From contig NZ_CP122537.1 in assembly GCF_029853695.1 (NCBI RefSeq), forward strand, positions 2,439,501 to 2,503,500: 64,000 nucleotides of DNA, read 5' to 3'. Source of the DNA: Jannaschia sp. GRR-S6-38 (GTDB lineage Bacteria > Pseudomonadota > Alphaproteobacteria > Rhodobacterales > Rhodobacteraceae). The position numbers were made by a program, and so were the translations under genes. The stretch's first letter is position 1, and each line of letters opens with the position of its first letter. A model generated the notes under the pieces. It saw nothing but the letters and a program-made list of their open reading frames with translations, was not told where the DNA came from and did not search any database. Below are positions 32,720-40,775 of the stretch, one piece after another.

Positions 32720-32999
32720 CGCGTCCTCCGTCGCGGATGGGGCGCGCGGGGCGCCACGCGTATTTGCCGATCCGTGATGCGGCGGGCGCGCGTTAAGGTT
32801 AATGGATGGCGCCCTGACATCACGGGTCCGGAAATACTCAGGCGCAAATCGCGGCGCGGCGCGGCGTTTACGCTTTTTTCACCCTGGGCGGGGCAGCTTG
32901 GACGCGCGGTACAGGCTGGAGAGCCGATGGCCGTGACCCGTGATGCGGGGGGGCGGCATGGCCTCCCCGTATCCTTCGCGGCGGGCTCGCGGGCGGGGC
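32720..32999. promoter_or_regulatory. Internal operon gap with inverted-repeat arms
   Basis: The 280 bp between the GNAT gene and the first permease is the only sizeable gap in the transport half of the operon, so an internal promoter is plausible. An exact 11-bp inverted repeat (catcacgggtc at 32818-32828, gacccgtgatg at 32935-32945) lies inside it. No gene seen. Confidence 0.35.
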
Positions 33000-33425
33000 T
33001 CATCGGGTCCACTCCATCCGGATCTCGGGCCCGCCGTCATCCCCCTCAAGGTCGCGCGCGACGATGCGAAACCCCTCGCGCGCGTAGAAGCGATGGGCCG
33101 CGTGGTTCGGCGCGTGGCTGTTGAGTTGCAGCCGGTCGCGGCCGCGCTTGACGTGATCGAGCAGCGCGCGCCCCGCGCCGTGCCCGGGCGCGCGGGCATA
33201 GAGCCCGACGATATGCGCCGCCTCCAGGCGCATCGACAGGTAACCCGCAACCGCGTCCCCGGCCTCGGCGATCCAGGCTTCGCGCTTCGGGATGCCGTCG
33301 CGCATCGCGGTCTCCAGCGCGTCGCGCGCGGGCCCCGCTTCCATCCAGGCGGTCGCGGCGATCCAGTCCGCGACGATGGCGGCGCAGGCGGGCGCGTCTT
33401 CGGCGGTGGCGCGGCGGATCCTCAT
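33000..33425 (-). CDS. GNAT N-acetyltransferase
   Basis: The 141-residue protein has the GNAT order: IRRATAEDAPACAAIVADWI, beta strands ending in AAHIVGLYARAPGHGAGRAL (acetyl-CoA-binding R/Q-x-x-G-x-G/A variant GHGAGR) and APNHAAHRFYAREGFRIVAR. It is a tandem paralogue of the 33422-33850 gene and overlaps it by 4 bp. The substrate is unknown; acetylation of a pyrimidine-derived amine is possible from context only. Confidence 0.85.
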   Translation of the reverse strand: MRIRRATAEDAPACAAIVADWIAATAWMEAGPARDALETAMRDGIPKREAWIAEAGDAVAGYLSMRLEAAHIVGLYARAPGHGAGRALLDHVKRGRDRLQLNSHAPNHAAHRFYAREGFRIVARDLEGDDGGPEIRMEWTR

Positions 33426-33850
33426 GGCCCGCGCTCCAGAAGGATGTCGGGCAGGCCTTCTTCGTTCGCGCCGTCGCTGCGGGCGATCTCGGCGAAACCC
33501 AGCCGGTAGTAGAAGCGCCGCGCGGGGGCGTTCGCGACGAAGGTCCAGAGGCGCTGCGACCCGTCGCGGACCGCGTCCAGCAACCCGGCGCCCAGCCCCC
33601 GGCCGCGCGCGTCGGGGGCGAGATAGAGCGCCGTCACCAGGGGCCCGTCGGCGGCCACGAAGCCGCAGACGGCATCCGTCCCGGCGACCATCACGGTGGC
33701 CTTCGGCAGGACCCGGTCGCGGTAATGGCGGATGACGTCGCCGTGCGAATGGATGCGCGGCATCCAGGGGGTCGCGTCGATCCAGTCGTTCAGGATGGCC
33801 GCGCAGGCGGGCGCGTCCGCGGCCGTGGCGCGGCGGATCGGGAGGGTCAT
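33422..33850 (-). CDS. GNAT N-acetyltransferase (tandem paralogue)
   Basis: The 142-residue protein starts MTLPIRRATAADAPACAAIL and has the acetyl-CoA loop ALYLAPDARGRGLGAGLLDA (RGRGLG), then NAPARRFYYRLGFAEIARSD. It is clearly paralogous to the next gene in the operon. Overlaps on both sides are 4 bp, so translation is coupled through this stretch of the operon. Confidence 0.87.
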   Translation of the reverse strand: MTLPIRRATAADAPACAAILNDWIDATPWMPRIHSHGDVIRHYRDRVLPKATVMVAGTDAVCGFVAADGPLVTALYLAPDARGRGLGAGLLDAVRDGSQRLWTFVANAPARRFYYRLGFAEIARSDGANEEGLPDILLERGP

Positions 33851-34008
33851 GCGCCCCTCCGCTTCCAGATACGCCAGAGCGAGGACAGGATCACGAAGCC
33901 CGCCAGCGTGCCGGTCAGCGGGTTCACCATCGCGTCGAAGCGCGGCGCCAGCAGGAACCAGAGCGCCACGGCGATGGCCAGGATGTCGGCGAGGGTGGGC
34001 CAGGTCAT
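33847..34008 (-). CDS. Small two-helix membrane protein in the ABC operon
   Basis: A 53-residue frame (MTWPTLADILAIAVALWFLL, then PRFDAMVNPLTG, TLAGFVILSSLWRIWKRRGA) overlaps the ATPase stop and the GNAT start by 4 bp each (TCATG on the plus strand). Two hydrophobic helices and a basic C-terminus suggest an inner-membrane protein. Coupling on both sides makes it likely real. Function unknown. Confidence 0.65.
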   Translation of the reverse strand: MTWPTLADILAIAVALWFLLAPRFDAMVNPLTGTLAGFVILSSLWRIWKRRGA

Positions 34009-34778
34009 GCGGCCTCCATCCCCTCGCGCAGGCCCTCGCGGACGCGGTGGGCGACGGCGAGGAATTCGGGCGTGTCGCGGATGTCGAGCGGGCGCTCGGC
34101 CGGCAGCGGGCTGTCGATCACGTCGGTGATGCGGCCCGGGCGGGGGGACATGACGACGATCTTGGTCGAGAGATAGACCGCTTCGGGGATCGAGTGGGTG
34201 ACGAAGAGCGTGGTCTTGTTGGTCCGCCGCCAGAGCGAGAGGAGTTCCTCGTTGAGGCGGTCACGCACGATCTCGTCGAGCGCGCCGAAAGGCTCGTCCA
34301 TCAGGAGGATCGGCGCGTCGAAGGCGAGCGCGCGGGCGATCGAGGCGCGCTGCTGCATGCCGCCCGAGAGCTGCCAGGGATATTTGCCGGCGAACTGGTC
34401 GAGCTCGACCAGTTCGAGGACGCGGGCCATGCGCGCCTCGCGCTCGGCCCGGGGGTAGCCCATGATCTCGAGCGGCAGGGAGACGTTGCGGCCGATGGTG
34501 CGCCAGGGATAGAGGCCCGCGGCCTGGAAGACGTATCCGTAAGCGCGCGCTTTCCGGGCGGCGTCGGGGGCCATGCCGTTCACGGTGAGCGTGCCGCCGG
34601 TGGGCCGTTCGAGGGCGGCGACGCAGCGCAGGAAGGTGGTCTTGCCGCAGCCCGAGGGGCCGATGAAGGAGACGAACTCGCCCTCGGTCACGTCGAGCGT
34701 CACGTCCTTGAGGGCATGGACCGGGCCGTCGCCGGTCTGGAAAGTGAGGTCGAGGGATCGGGCGGAGATGACGGTCAT
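34005..34778 (-). CDS. ABC transporter ATP-binding protein
   Basis: The 257-residue ATPase has Walker A FIGPSGCGKTTFLR, Q-loop YVFQAAGLYPWRT, signature QLSGGMQQRASIARAL, Walker B ILLMDEPFGALDEI and the H-loop LFVTHSIPEAVYLS. It is of the NitT/TauT/SsuB class matching the two permeases. ATG 34778 (MTVISARSLDLTFQ) overlaps the DapA-family stop by 4 bp. It should energise pyrimidine uptake. Confidence 0.93.
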   Translation of the reverse strand: MTVISARSLDLTFQTGDGPVHALKDVTLDVTEGEFVSFIGPSGCGKTTFLRCVAALERPTGGTLTVNGMAPDAARKARAYGYVFQAAGLYPWRTIGRNVSLPLEIMGYPRAEREARMARVLELVELDQFAGKYPWQLSGGMQQRASIARALAFDAPILLMDEPFGALDEIVRDRLNEELLSLWRRTNKTTLFVTHSIPEAVYLSTKIVVMSPRPGRITDVIDSPLPAERPLDIRDTPEFLAVAHRVREGLREGMEAA

Positions 34779-35686
34779 GCCGGTTCCTTGTCGGGTCTCG
34801 TGATCGCGGCGAGCGCCTGGGCGAGGCGCCCGGCCGCCGCCAGTGGCAGCGGCAGGAGCGGGCGGGGCAGGGGCGCCGGGCCGAGGCCCAGCCGGTCGAC
34901 CGCCGCGTGGGCGAGGCGGATCATGCCATGGCGACGCGCGAGGTCCCAGAGGGGCGCGAGTCGGGCGTCCAGCGCCGCGCGGGCCGCGGCATCTTCGCGC
35001 GCGGCCCAGAGGGCGGCGGCGAGCTCGGGCAGGGTGCCGGCCAGGACGGAGTACCACGCATCCGTCCCGGCGGCGAGCGCGCGGGCGATGGTGGCGTCTC
35101 CGGAATAGCCCAGCGCGAAGCCGGGCGCGCAAGCGGCGCGGAGCCGCGCGAGCTGTCCCGCGACATCGCCATCCGCCGGGGCCGGGTTCTTGACGGCGGC
35201 GACGCCGGGGGTCCGGCTGAGCTCGGCGATGAGGCGCTCGGAGAAGGTGAAGCCGGTGGTCGTCGGATTGTTGTAGAGGCAGATCGGCCGCTCCGTCGCG
35301 GCGGCGGTGTCGGCGACGAGGGTCCCCACCTCGGCCTCGGTCAGCGGCAGATAGGCGACGGGGGCGAGCAGCAGGCCCGCGGCCCCCGCCCGGGCCGCGT
35401 CCTCGGCGTGGGCCAGCACCTCGCGGGTGGTCAGCGCGCCGATGCCGCAGAGGACGGGGATGCCGTTGGCGGCCGCGACGGCGGCGGCGGCGGCGCGGGC
35501 GCGTTCGGCGCGGTCGAGATAGACATAGCCGCCGGTGGAGCCGAGCACCCCGATCGAGTCCGGCTTCGTTTCGGCGATCCGCGCGACGAGGGCCTGCAGC
35601 CGGTCGGTCGCCACCCGGCCCGCGCCGTCGGTCGGCGTGACCGGGAAGGCCGAGAGGCCGGTGAAGGGCGCGGCGGGGTTAGGCAT
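34775..35686 (-). CDS. Dihydrodipicolinate synthase-family (DapA-like) aldolase/lyase
   Basis: The 303-residue TIM-barrel protein has the family Tyr region ICLYNNPTTTGFTF and a Schiff-base lysine in GVAAVKNPAPADG. GVLGSTGGYVYLDRAERAR is the substrate-binding GxxGE-like loop, with E replaced by Y. It is unlikely to be the lysine-biosynthesis DapA. It more likely handles a keto-acid aldehyde, possibly a 3-carbon product of pyrimidine breakdown. Overlaps 4 bp with the ATPase and 8 bp with the upstream membrane gene. Confidence 0.82.
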   Translation of the reverse strand: MPNPAAPFTGLSAFPVTPTDGAGRVATDRLQALVARIAETKPDSIGVLGSTGGYVYLDRAERARAAAAAVAAANGIPVLCGIGALTTREVLAHAEDAARAGAAGLLLAPVAYLPLTEAEVGTLVADTAAATERPICLYNNPTTTGFTFSERLIAELSRTPGVAAVKNPAPADGDVAGQLARLRAACAPGFALGYSGDATIARALAAGTDAWYSVLAGTLPELAAALWAAREDAAARAALDARLAPLWDLARRHGMIRLAHAAVDRLGLGPAPLPRPLLPLPLAAAGRLAQALAAITRPDKEPA

Positions 35687-36116
35687 CGGCTTGGGTCTTC
35701 CAGTCGAGGAGGGCGGCGGCGGCGGCGGCGAGGCCCGCGCCGCAGGCGAGCTGGAGCGCGAGGCGCGGCCAGTTCCAGCCGTCGCGCAGCGCGAGCGCGG
35801 CCTCGGTCAGGAATGCGGCGGGCAGCAGGAAGGCCGCGATGGCGGCGGCCAGGGCCGGGATGCGGCCGCGCGGGCGCGCGGCGGCGAAGGCGCGGCGGGC
35901 GGGCGGCGCCAGCGCCAGCGCGAAGAGGATGGCGAGCGGCGTGGCGACGGGCAGGAGCCAGGGCAGCGAGTCGACGAGCTTGCCCAGCGCGGCGCCGAGC
36001 GTGGCGGACTCGCCCCGTGTGAGGGCGAAATAGGTGAGGACCGCGTTGGCATAGGTCAGCGCGGCAAGGGCCAGCGCGGTGGCGCGGCGGGAGGCGAGGA
36101 GGGCGTCGGGGGTCAT
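35679..36116 (-). CDS. Four-helix membrane protein, unknown
   Basis: A 145-residue Ala-rich integral membrane protein with about four helices (ALALAALTYANAVLTYFALT, WLLPVATPLAILFALALA, ALAAAIAAFLLPAAFLTEAA, LQLACGAGLAAAAAALLDWK). It overlaps the flanking genes (4 and 8 bp). No family recognised; its position inside the operon suggests it is co-expressed with the transporter. Confidence 0.7.
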   Translation of the reverse strand: MTPDALLASRRATALALAALTYANAVLTYFALTRGESATLGAALGKLVDSLPWLLPVATPLAILFALALAPPARRAFAAARPRGRIPALAAAIAAFLLPAAFLTEAALALRDGWNWPRLALQLACGAGLAAAAAALLDWKTQADA

Positions 36117-37072
36117 TCGGGGTCCCAGAGCCTGGCCTCGGCGAATTCGACGCTGTTGCCTGCAGGATCGCGGACATAGAGCGAGCGGGCGCCGTTGGGC
36201 CAGGCGAAATCGGCCTCGATCGCGATGCCCGCGGCTTCGAAGCGGTCGCGCCAGGCGTCGAGCTCGGGCGCCTCGGCGCGGAAGCAGACATGGCCGGGGC
36301 CGGTGGCGCCATGCGGCGGGACGGGTGGCGCCTCGGGCTCCGGGGGGCGGGCGGTGGCGGCGGGGTCGAAGATCAGAAGCACGCCCCGGCCGCAGCGGAA
36401 GAAGACATGGCGGCCGGGCGCCTCGGCGGTCTGTTCGAGGCCGAGGGTCTCGCCGTAGAAGCGTTTGGCGGCGTCGAGGTCGCCTGCGTAGAGGGCGGTT
36501 TCGAGGATGCCCCTGACAAGAGATTTGCGACGGGAGATCGTAGCTTCCCGATATTGTTCTTGCTGAATGGTAAGCCGGGTGTAGGTCTTTTCCGTCGCCG
36601 GATCGTTTGCAAAGAATTCATGGAGGTCTTCTAAGTGCCGTGCGGCTTCGAAATTCTGACCACTCAAGAATTTTTTCAAATACGGATACCAGTAGCAAAA
36701 TAATTCTACGAAGTATTTTGCTACAAGCGGCTTGTTGACCGCATCTTCTTCGATTGCTATCGCGAGATATTGATATTCCCTTATGATATCCCAGACGCAA
36801 TCTGCGTAGGACTCATCTTCATATTCGGAGAGAATATCTTGATAGGACTTTCCGAAGGTTTCTTGCATGACGCTATTTGCGTCGCGCCGGGATTTCAGTA
36901 CGGCAGGAGAGTTGAAGTGCCTATGAAGCTCGAGGGAATAGGAGCGTTGGGAGTCTTCTCTCGCTGCAGTCTTGTCGCGGAGGGCAAAATAGCGTCGCAT
37001 CAAGAGGACAGCGGTTGCGCCAAGAACGCCCCCGAAAATCGAGCCCAGAGAAATTTCGCCTAGAATTACCAC
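36113..37072 (-). CDS. Chimeric protein: membrane-anchored AT-rich domain fused to a VOC (glyoxalase-like) domain
   Basis: The 319-residue frame starts at GTG 37072 behind GGAGAAGGCGCC. Residues 1-185 have one N-terminal helix (GSIFGGVLGATAVLLMRRYF) and an alpha-helical, Lys/Tyr/Phe-rich body, encoded by clearly AT-rich DNA. From ILETALYAGDLDAAKRFYGE (about 190) to the end it is a normal high-GC VOC protein (GHVCFRAEAPELDAWRDRFE, SLYVRDPAGNSVEF). VOC proteins normally start near this point, so the foreign segment appears to have replaced the original start and created an in-frame fusion near 36510. Function of the anchor domain is unknown. Confidence 0.75.
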   Translation of the reverse strand: MVILGEISLGSIFGGVLGATAVLLMRRYFALRDKTAAREDSQRSYSLELHRHFNSPAVLKSRRDANSVMQETFGKSYQDILSEYEDESYADCVWDIIREYQYLAIAIEEDAVNKPLVAKYFVELFCYWYPYLKKFLSGQNFEAARHLEDLHEFFANDPATEKTYTRLTIQQEQYREATISRRKSLVRGILETALYAGDLDAAKRFYGETLGLEQTAEAPGRHVFFRCGRGVLLIFDPAATARPPEPEAPPVPPHGATGPGHVCFRAEAPELDAWRDRFEAAGIAIEADFAWPNGARSLYVRDPAGNSVEFAEARLWDPE

Positions 37073-37111
37073 GGCGCCTTCTCCGCTCCATCCGACATCG
37101 CCAAGGCTGCT

Positions 37112-38575
37112 CTAAACCCCCGCCGGAATGTTCAGCGGATCGCGCTCGATCTTGCGCGGGGTGTTGAGCGCCTTCCATTTCGACAGCGCCTTCGCCGCCG
37201 AAGGATAGGCCGGGCGGCGCACGAACTTGCCGCGGCCGGGGCGGGGCTGGGAGTTCTGGCCGTGGGCCCAGACGACCTCGCCGCGGCTCAGCGTGTATCG
37301 GGGGGCGGCGCCGAGATGCATGCCGTCGAAGACGTTGTAGTCGATGATCGATTTCTGGGTGCTGACCGAGACGGTGCGCTGAATCGACGGGTCCCAGACC
37401 ACCACGTCGGCATGGCCGCCGACGTTGAGGCCGCCCTTCATCGGGTAGATGTTCAGGATCTTGGCGATGTTGGTCGAGGTGACGGCGACGAATTCCTCGG
37501 GTGTCAGGCGGCCGGTCTCGACGCCCTTGGTCCAGAGCATGGCCATCCGCTCCTCCAGCCCGCCGGTGCCGTTGGGGATGCGGGTGAAATCGTCCACGCC
37601 CATGCGCTTCTGCTCGTCCGAGAAGGCGGCGTGGTCGGTGGCGACGACCTGCAGCGACCCGGAGGCGAGCCCGGCCCAGAGGCTGTCCTGGTGGGCCTTG
37701 TCGCGGAAGGGCGGGGACATGACTCGCCTGGCGGCATATTGCCAGTCCTTGTCGAAATACTCGGTCTCGTCGAGCGTCAGGTGCTGGATCAGCGGCTCGC
37801 CATAGACGCGCATCCCCTTCTGGCGGGCGCGGCGGATGGCTTCGTGGGCCTGCTCGCAGGAGACGTGGACGATGTAGAGCGGCGTGCCGGCGGCGTCGGC
37901 GATCATGATGGCGCGGTTGGCGGCCTCGCCCTCGACCTCCGGGGGGCGGGAATAGGCGTGGCCCTCGGGGCCGGTGATCCCCTCGGCCATGTATTTTTCC
38001 TGCAGGGCGGCCACGACATTGCCGTTCTCGGCATGGACCAGCGGCAGGGCGCCCAGCTCGGCGCAGCGCCGAAACGAGGCGAACATCTCGTCGTCCTCGA
38101 TCATCAGCGCGCCCTTGTAGGCCATGAAATGCTTGAACGTATTGATGCCGCGCTCGCGCACGACCTTCTCCATCTCGTCGAAGATCGTCTCGGACCAGCC
38201 GGTGATCGCCATGTGGTAGGAGATGTCGGTGCAGATCTGGTCCTTCGACTTGCGGTCCCAGTCGTCGATGGCGCTCAGGAGCGATCCGTCCTCGCCCGGC
38301 AGGCAGAAATCGACCAGCATGGTGGTCCCGCCCGCGGCGGCGGCGAAGGTGCCGGATTCAAAGGTCTCGGCGGCGGTGGTGCCCATGAAGGGCATTTCCA
38401 GATGCGTGTGCGGGTCGATGCCGCCCGGGATGACGTAGGCGTCGGAGGCGTCGATGGTCTCGTCGCCAGAAAGGTTTTCGCCGATCTCGGCGATGGTCTC
38501 GCCCTCGATCAGGATGTCGGCCTTCCACTGGCGGTCGGCGGTGACGATGGTGCCGTTCTTGATGACCTTGGACAT
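37112..38575 (-). CDS. hydA: Dihydropyrimidinase
   Basis: The 487-residue amidohydrolase opens the ring of dihydrouracil or dihydrothymine to N-carbamoyl-beta-amino acids, the second step of reductive pyrimidine degradation. Metal ligands are visible in GGIDPHTHLEMPFMG (H56, H58), and the carbamylated lysine in HFMAYKGALM (K154); VVATDHAAFSDEQK supplies the late Asp. Length and motifs match D-hydantoinase/PydB. ATG 38575 (MSKVIKNGTIVTADRQW) is chosen; the frame continues upstream without signals. Confidence 0.93.
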   Translation of the reverse strand: MSKVIKNGTIVTADRQWKADILIEGETIAEIGENLSGDETIDASDAYVIPGGIDPHTHLEMPFMGTTAAETFESGTFAAAAGGTTMLVDFCLPGEDGSLLSAIDDWDRKSKDQICTDISYHMAITGWSETIFDEMEKVVRERGINTFKHFMAYKGALMIEDDEMFASFRRCAELGALPLVHAENGNVVAALQEKYMAEGITGPEGHAYSRPPEVEGEAANRAIMIADAAGTPLYIVHVSCEQAHEAIRRARQKGMRVYGEPLIQHLTLDETEYFDKDWQYAARRVMSPPFRDKAHQDSLWAGLASGSLQVVATDHAAFSDEQKRMGVDDFTRIPNGTGGLEERMAMLWTKGVETGRLTPEEFVAVTSTNIAKILNIYPMKGGLNVGGHADVVVWDPSIQRTVSVSTQKSIIDYNVFDGMHLGAAPRYTLSRGEVVWAHGQNSQPRPGRGKFVRRPAYPSAAKALSKWKALNTPRKIERDPLNIPAGV

Positions 38576-38749
38576 GAGAGCCTCCGTTCTAAGGCTGGGG
38601 GGTTGCGAGGCGGGCGCCGAAGCCCGGGGAGACACGGCCGGTCACGGCCCTGATCGCGCGCCGGGCGCGGCCGGCGCGGCGGGGACGACCGGCAGGGTGG
38701 CGATCGCGGCGAGGGTGAGACGGGTTTCCGGGGTCATCGGGCGCTCCGG

Positions 38750-38998
38750 TCAGATGCAGTATTGCGTGCCGCGAGGGATCAGGACGGGGTAGATCACGCC
38801 CTGGTAGGCGTAGCCGTAGCAATTGTCGGCGACGCGCACGTCGGCCACGCCCACGCCGCGCGGCAGGAGGCGCTGGACGGCGAAGGGGACCGGCGCGTCG
38901 GAGACGCGGTAGTCCTGCGGATCGGGCACCGGGCCGGAGGCGGCGGGCACGCAGGCCAGGAGCGGAAGGGGGAGGAGGAGGGCGGCGATCGGTTTCAT
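38750..38998 (-). CDS. Small lipoprotein
   Basis: An 82-residue product MKPIAALLLPLPLLACVPAA has a lipobox L-L-A-C with Cys 16, then a compact domain with VADNCYGYAYQGVIYPVLIP and a terminal TQYCI. ATG 38998 overlaps the preceding stop (ATGA). It is the third of three small envelope proteins between the hydrolase and dihydropyrimidinase genes. No named family. Confidence 0.65.
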   Translation of the reverse strand: MKPIAALLLPLPLLACVPAASGPVPDPQDYRVSDAPVPFAVQRLLPRGVGVADVRVADNCYGYAYQGVIYPVLIPRGTQYCI

Positions 38999-39183
38999 GT
39001 CTTGACCCATGCGATGAGAGCTCGGATCGCAGCATAGACCGCCGATCCGATGGCCGCGACCGTGACCGCGCGGGTCAGGATGCGCGGCGTGACCCCGCCC
39101 GCCGCCCAGCCATCCACCGCCAGCACGGTGAAGAAGGCGACGGCGGCGAAGACAGCGCTGCGCAGGGCGATGCGGGCGATCAT
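38995..39183 (-). CDS. Small two-helix membrane protein
   Basis: A 62-residue protein, MIARIALRSAVFAAVAFFTV with a second helix ILTRAVTVAAIGSAVYAAIR and a basic end. It overlaps the genes on both sides by 4 bp. Similar in build to the 64-residue protein directly upstream, suggesting a tandem pair. Confidence 0.6.
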   Translation of the reverse strand: MIARIALRSAVFAAVAFFTVLAVDGWAAGGVTPRILTRAVTVAAIGSAVYAAIRALIAWVKT

Positions 39184-39374
39184 CGGCCCCGGTTCCGGAA
39201 CCGGTCGATCAGCAGCGTGGCGAGCACGAAGAGGATCGTGAAGAGCACCGTGCTGATCGCGGTGGCGGCGAGCGACGGGCCGGTCAGGCCGTCGGCGCGC
39301 GACAGGTTCAGCAGCACGTTGAAGGCGAAGAAGGCCGCGGCGAAGATCAGGGCCCGTCGCGTCCATCGGGGCAT
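39180..39374 (-). CDS. Small two-helix membrane protein
   Basis: A 64-residue protein, MPRWTRRALIFAAAFFAFNV with second helix TAISTVLFTILFVLATLLID and basic tail. Its ATG shares one base with the hydrolase stop (TGATG), so it is translationally coupled to the catabolic gene. Function unknown. Confidence 0.6.
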   Translation of the reverse strand: MPRWTRRALIFAAAFFAFNVLLNLSRADGLTGPSLAATAISTVLFTILFVLATLLIDRFRNRGR

Positions 39375-40633
39375 CAGGCGACGACCTCGGCGGTCTCCAC
39401 CACGGCGTGCAGCAGGACATCGGCGCCGGCGCGGGCCCAGTCCTTGGTGATCTCCTCGGCCTCGTTGTGGCTGAGGCCGTCGACGCAGGGGCACATGATC
39501 ATTGCGGTGGGCGCCACGCGGTTGATCCAGCAGGCGTCGTGTCCGGCGCCCGAGATGATGTTCATGTGGGAATAGCCCAGCCGCTCGGCCGCGTCGCGCA
39601 CGGCGTTCACGCAATTCGCGTCGAAGGCGACCGGGTCGAAGCCGCCGACCTTCTCGAGTTCGACCTCCATCCCCATCGCGTCGCAGATCCGGCGGGCGGC
39701 CGCGGCGAGCTTGGCCTCCATGTCCTGGATCACCGCGAGATCGGGCGAGCGGAAATCGACGGTGAAGATGGCGCGGCCCGGGATCACGTTGCGGGAATTC
39801 GGATGCACCTCGATATGGCCCGCCGCGCCCACCGCGTGGGGAGCGTGCGACAGGGCGATGGTCTCGACCTCCTCGAGGATGCGGGCCATGGCGAGGCCTG
39901 CGTTCTTGCGCATCGGCATCGGGGTCGAGCCGGTGTGGCTTTCCTTGCCGGTCACCGTCACCTGCGTCCAGCTCAGGCCCTGGCCATGGGTGACGACACC
40001 GATGTCCCGGCCCTCGGTCTCGAGGATCGGGCCCTGCTCGATATGCAGCTCGAAGAAGGCGTGCATGTGATCCTTGCGCGCGCCCACCTCCTCGTCGCCG
40101 CGCCAGCCGATGCGGTCGAGCTCGTCGCCGAAGCGTTTGCCCTCCGCGTCGGTCTTGTCCTCGGCCCAGTCCTGGCTGTGCACGCCGGCGAAGACGCCCG
40201 AAGCCAGCATGGCGGGGGCGAAGCGGGTGCCCTCCTCGTTGGTCCAGTTGGTGACCACGATGGGGTGCTTCGTCTTGACGCCCAGGTCGTTGAGCGTGCG
40301 CACGAGCTCCAACCCGCCCAGCACGCCCAGGACGCCGTCGTATTTGCCGCCCGTAGGCTGGGTGTCGAGATGGGAGCCGACATAGACGGGGGCGGCGTCG
40401 GGATCGGTGCCGGGGCGGGTGGCGAACATGTTGCCGATCCGGTCGACGCCCATGCTGCAGCCGGCCTCTTCGCACCATTTCTGGAACAGGGCGCGGCCCT
40501 CGGCATCGGCATCGGTCAGGGTCTGGCGGTTGTTGCCGCCGGCCACGCCGGGGCCGATCTTGGCCATCTCCATCAGGCTGTCCCACAGCCGCTCGGCGTT
40601 GACCGCCATGTTCTGGCCGCTGGCTGCCGTCAT
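39374..40633 (-). CDS. hyuC: M20-family amidohydrolase, N-carbamoyl-beta-alanine amidohydrolase (beta-ureidopropionase) type
   Basis: The 419-residue Zn-dependent hydrolase of the allantoate amidohydrolase/HyuC family would convert N-carbamoyl-beta-alanine to beta-alanine, CO2 and ammonia, the third step of reductive pyrimidine degradation. Metal and substrate motifs are VGSHLDTQPTGGKYDG, NWTNEEGTRFAP, FELHIEQGPILE and GAGHDACWI. ATG 40633 follows GAGGGGGACGGG. It is the first gene of the minus-strand operon, and a RutR-like palindrome lies 19 bp upstream of the start, so pyrimidine-responsive repression is likely. Confidence 0.9.
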   Translation of the reverse strand: MTAASGQNMAVNAERLWDSLMEMAKIGPGVAGGNNRQTLTDADAEGRALFQKWCEEAGCSMGVDRIGNMFATRPGTDPDAAPVYVGSHLDTQPTGGKYDGVLGVLGGLELVRTLNDLGVKTKHPIVVTNWTNEEGTRFAPAMLASGVFAGVHSQDWAEDKTDAEGKRFGDELDRIGWRGDEEVGARKDHMHAFFELHIEQGPILETEGRDIGVVTHGQGLSWTQVTVTGKESHTGSTPMPMRKNAGLAMARILEEVETIALSHAPHAVGAAGHIEVHPNSRNVIPGRAIFTVDFRSPDLAVIQDMEAKLAAAARRICDAMGMEVELEKVGGFDPVAFDANCVNAVRDAAERLGYSHMNIISGAGHDACWINRVAPTAMIMCPCVDGLSHNEAEEITKDWARAGADVLLHAVVETAEVVA

Positions 40634-40651
40634 CCCGTCCCCCTCGAAGAT

Positions 40652-40667
40652 TTGACCGTCTGGTAAA
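40652..40667. promoter_or_regulatory. RutR-like operator in the hyuC/rutR-like intergenic region
   Basis: TTGACCGTCTGGTAAA agrees with the RutR consensus TTGACCA-N2-TGGTCAA at 12 of 14 positions. It lies between the divergent hydrolase and TetR genes, the expected place for autoregulation and operon control. Confidence 0.6.
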
Positions 40668-40775
40668 ACCGACGCTATCACGGAGAAGGGGTCAGTCAAT
40701 GGCCGTGCCGGACGGGCGCGGCGGGCTGCCCGGCAAAGCGGCGATCGGGCCGGTGCAGGCACGCGAGGCGGGCGG

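Noticed and set aside
38642..38737. 31-codon minus-strand frame MTPETRLTLAAIATLPVVPA... between the lipoprotein and hydA
   Set aside because: Ala/Pro-rich, no ribosome site and no similarity; could be real but unsupported.
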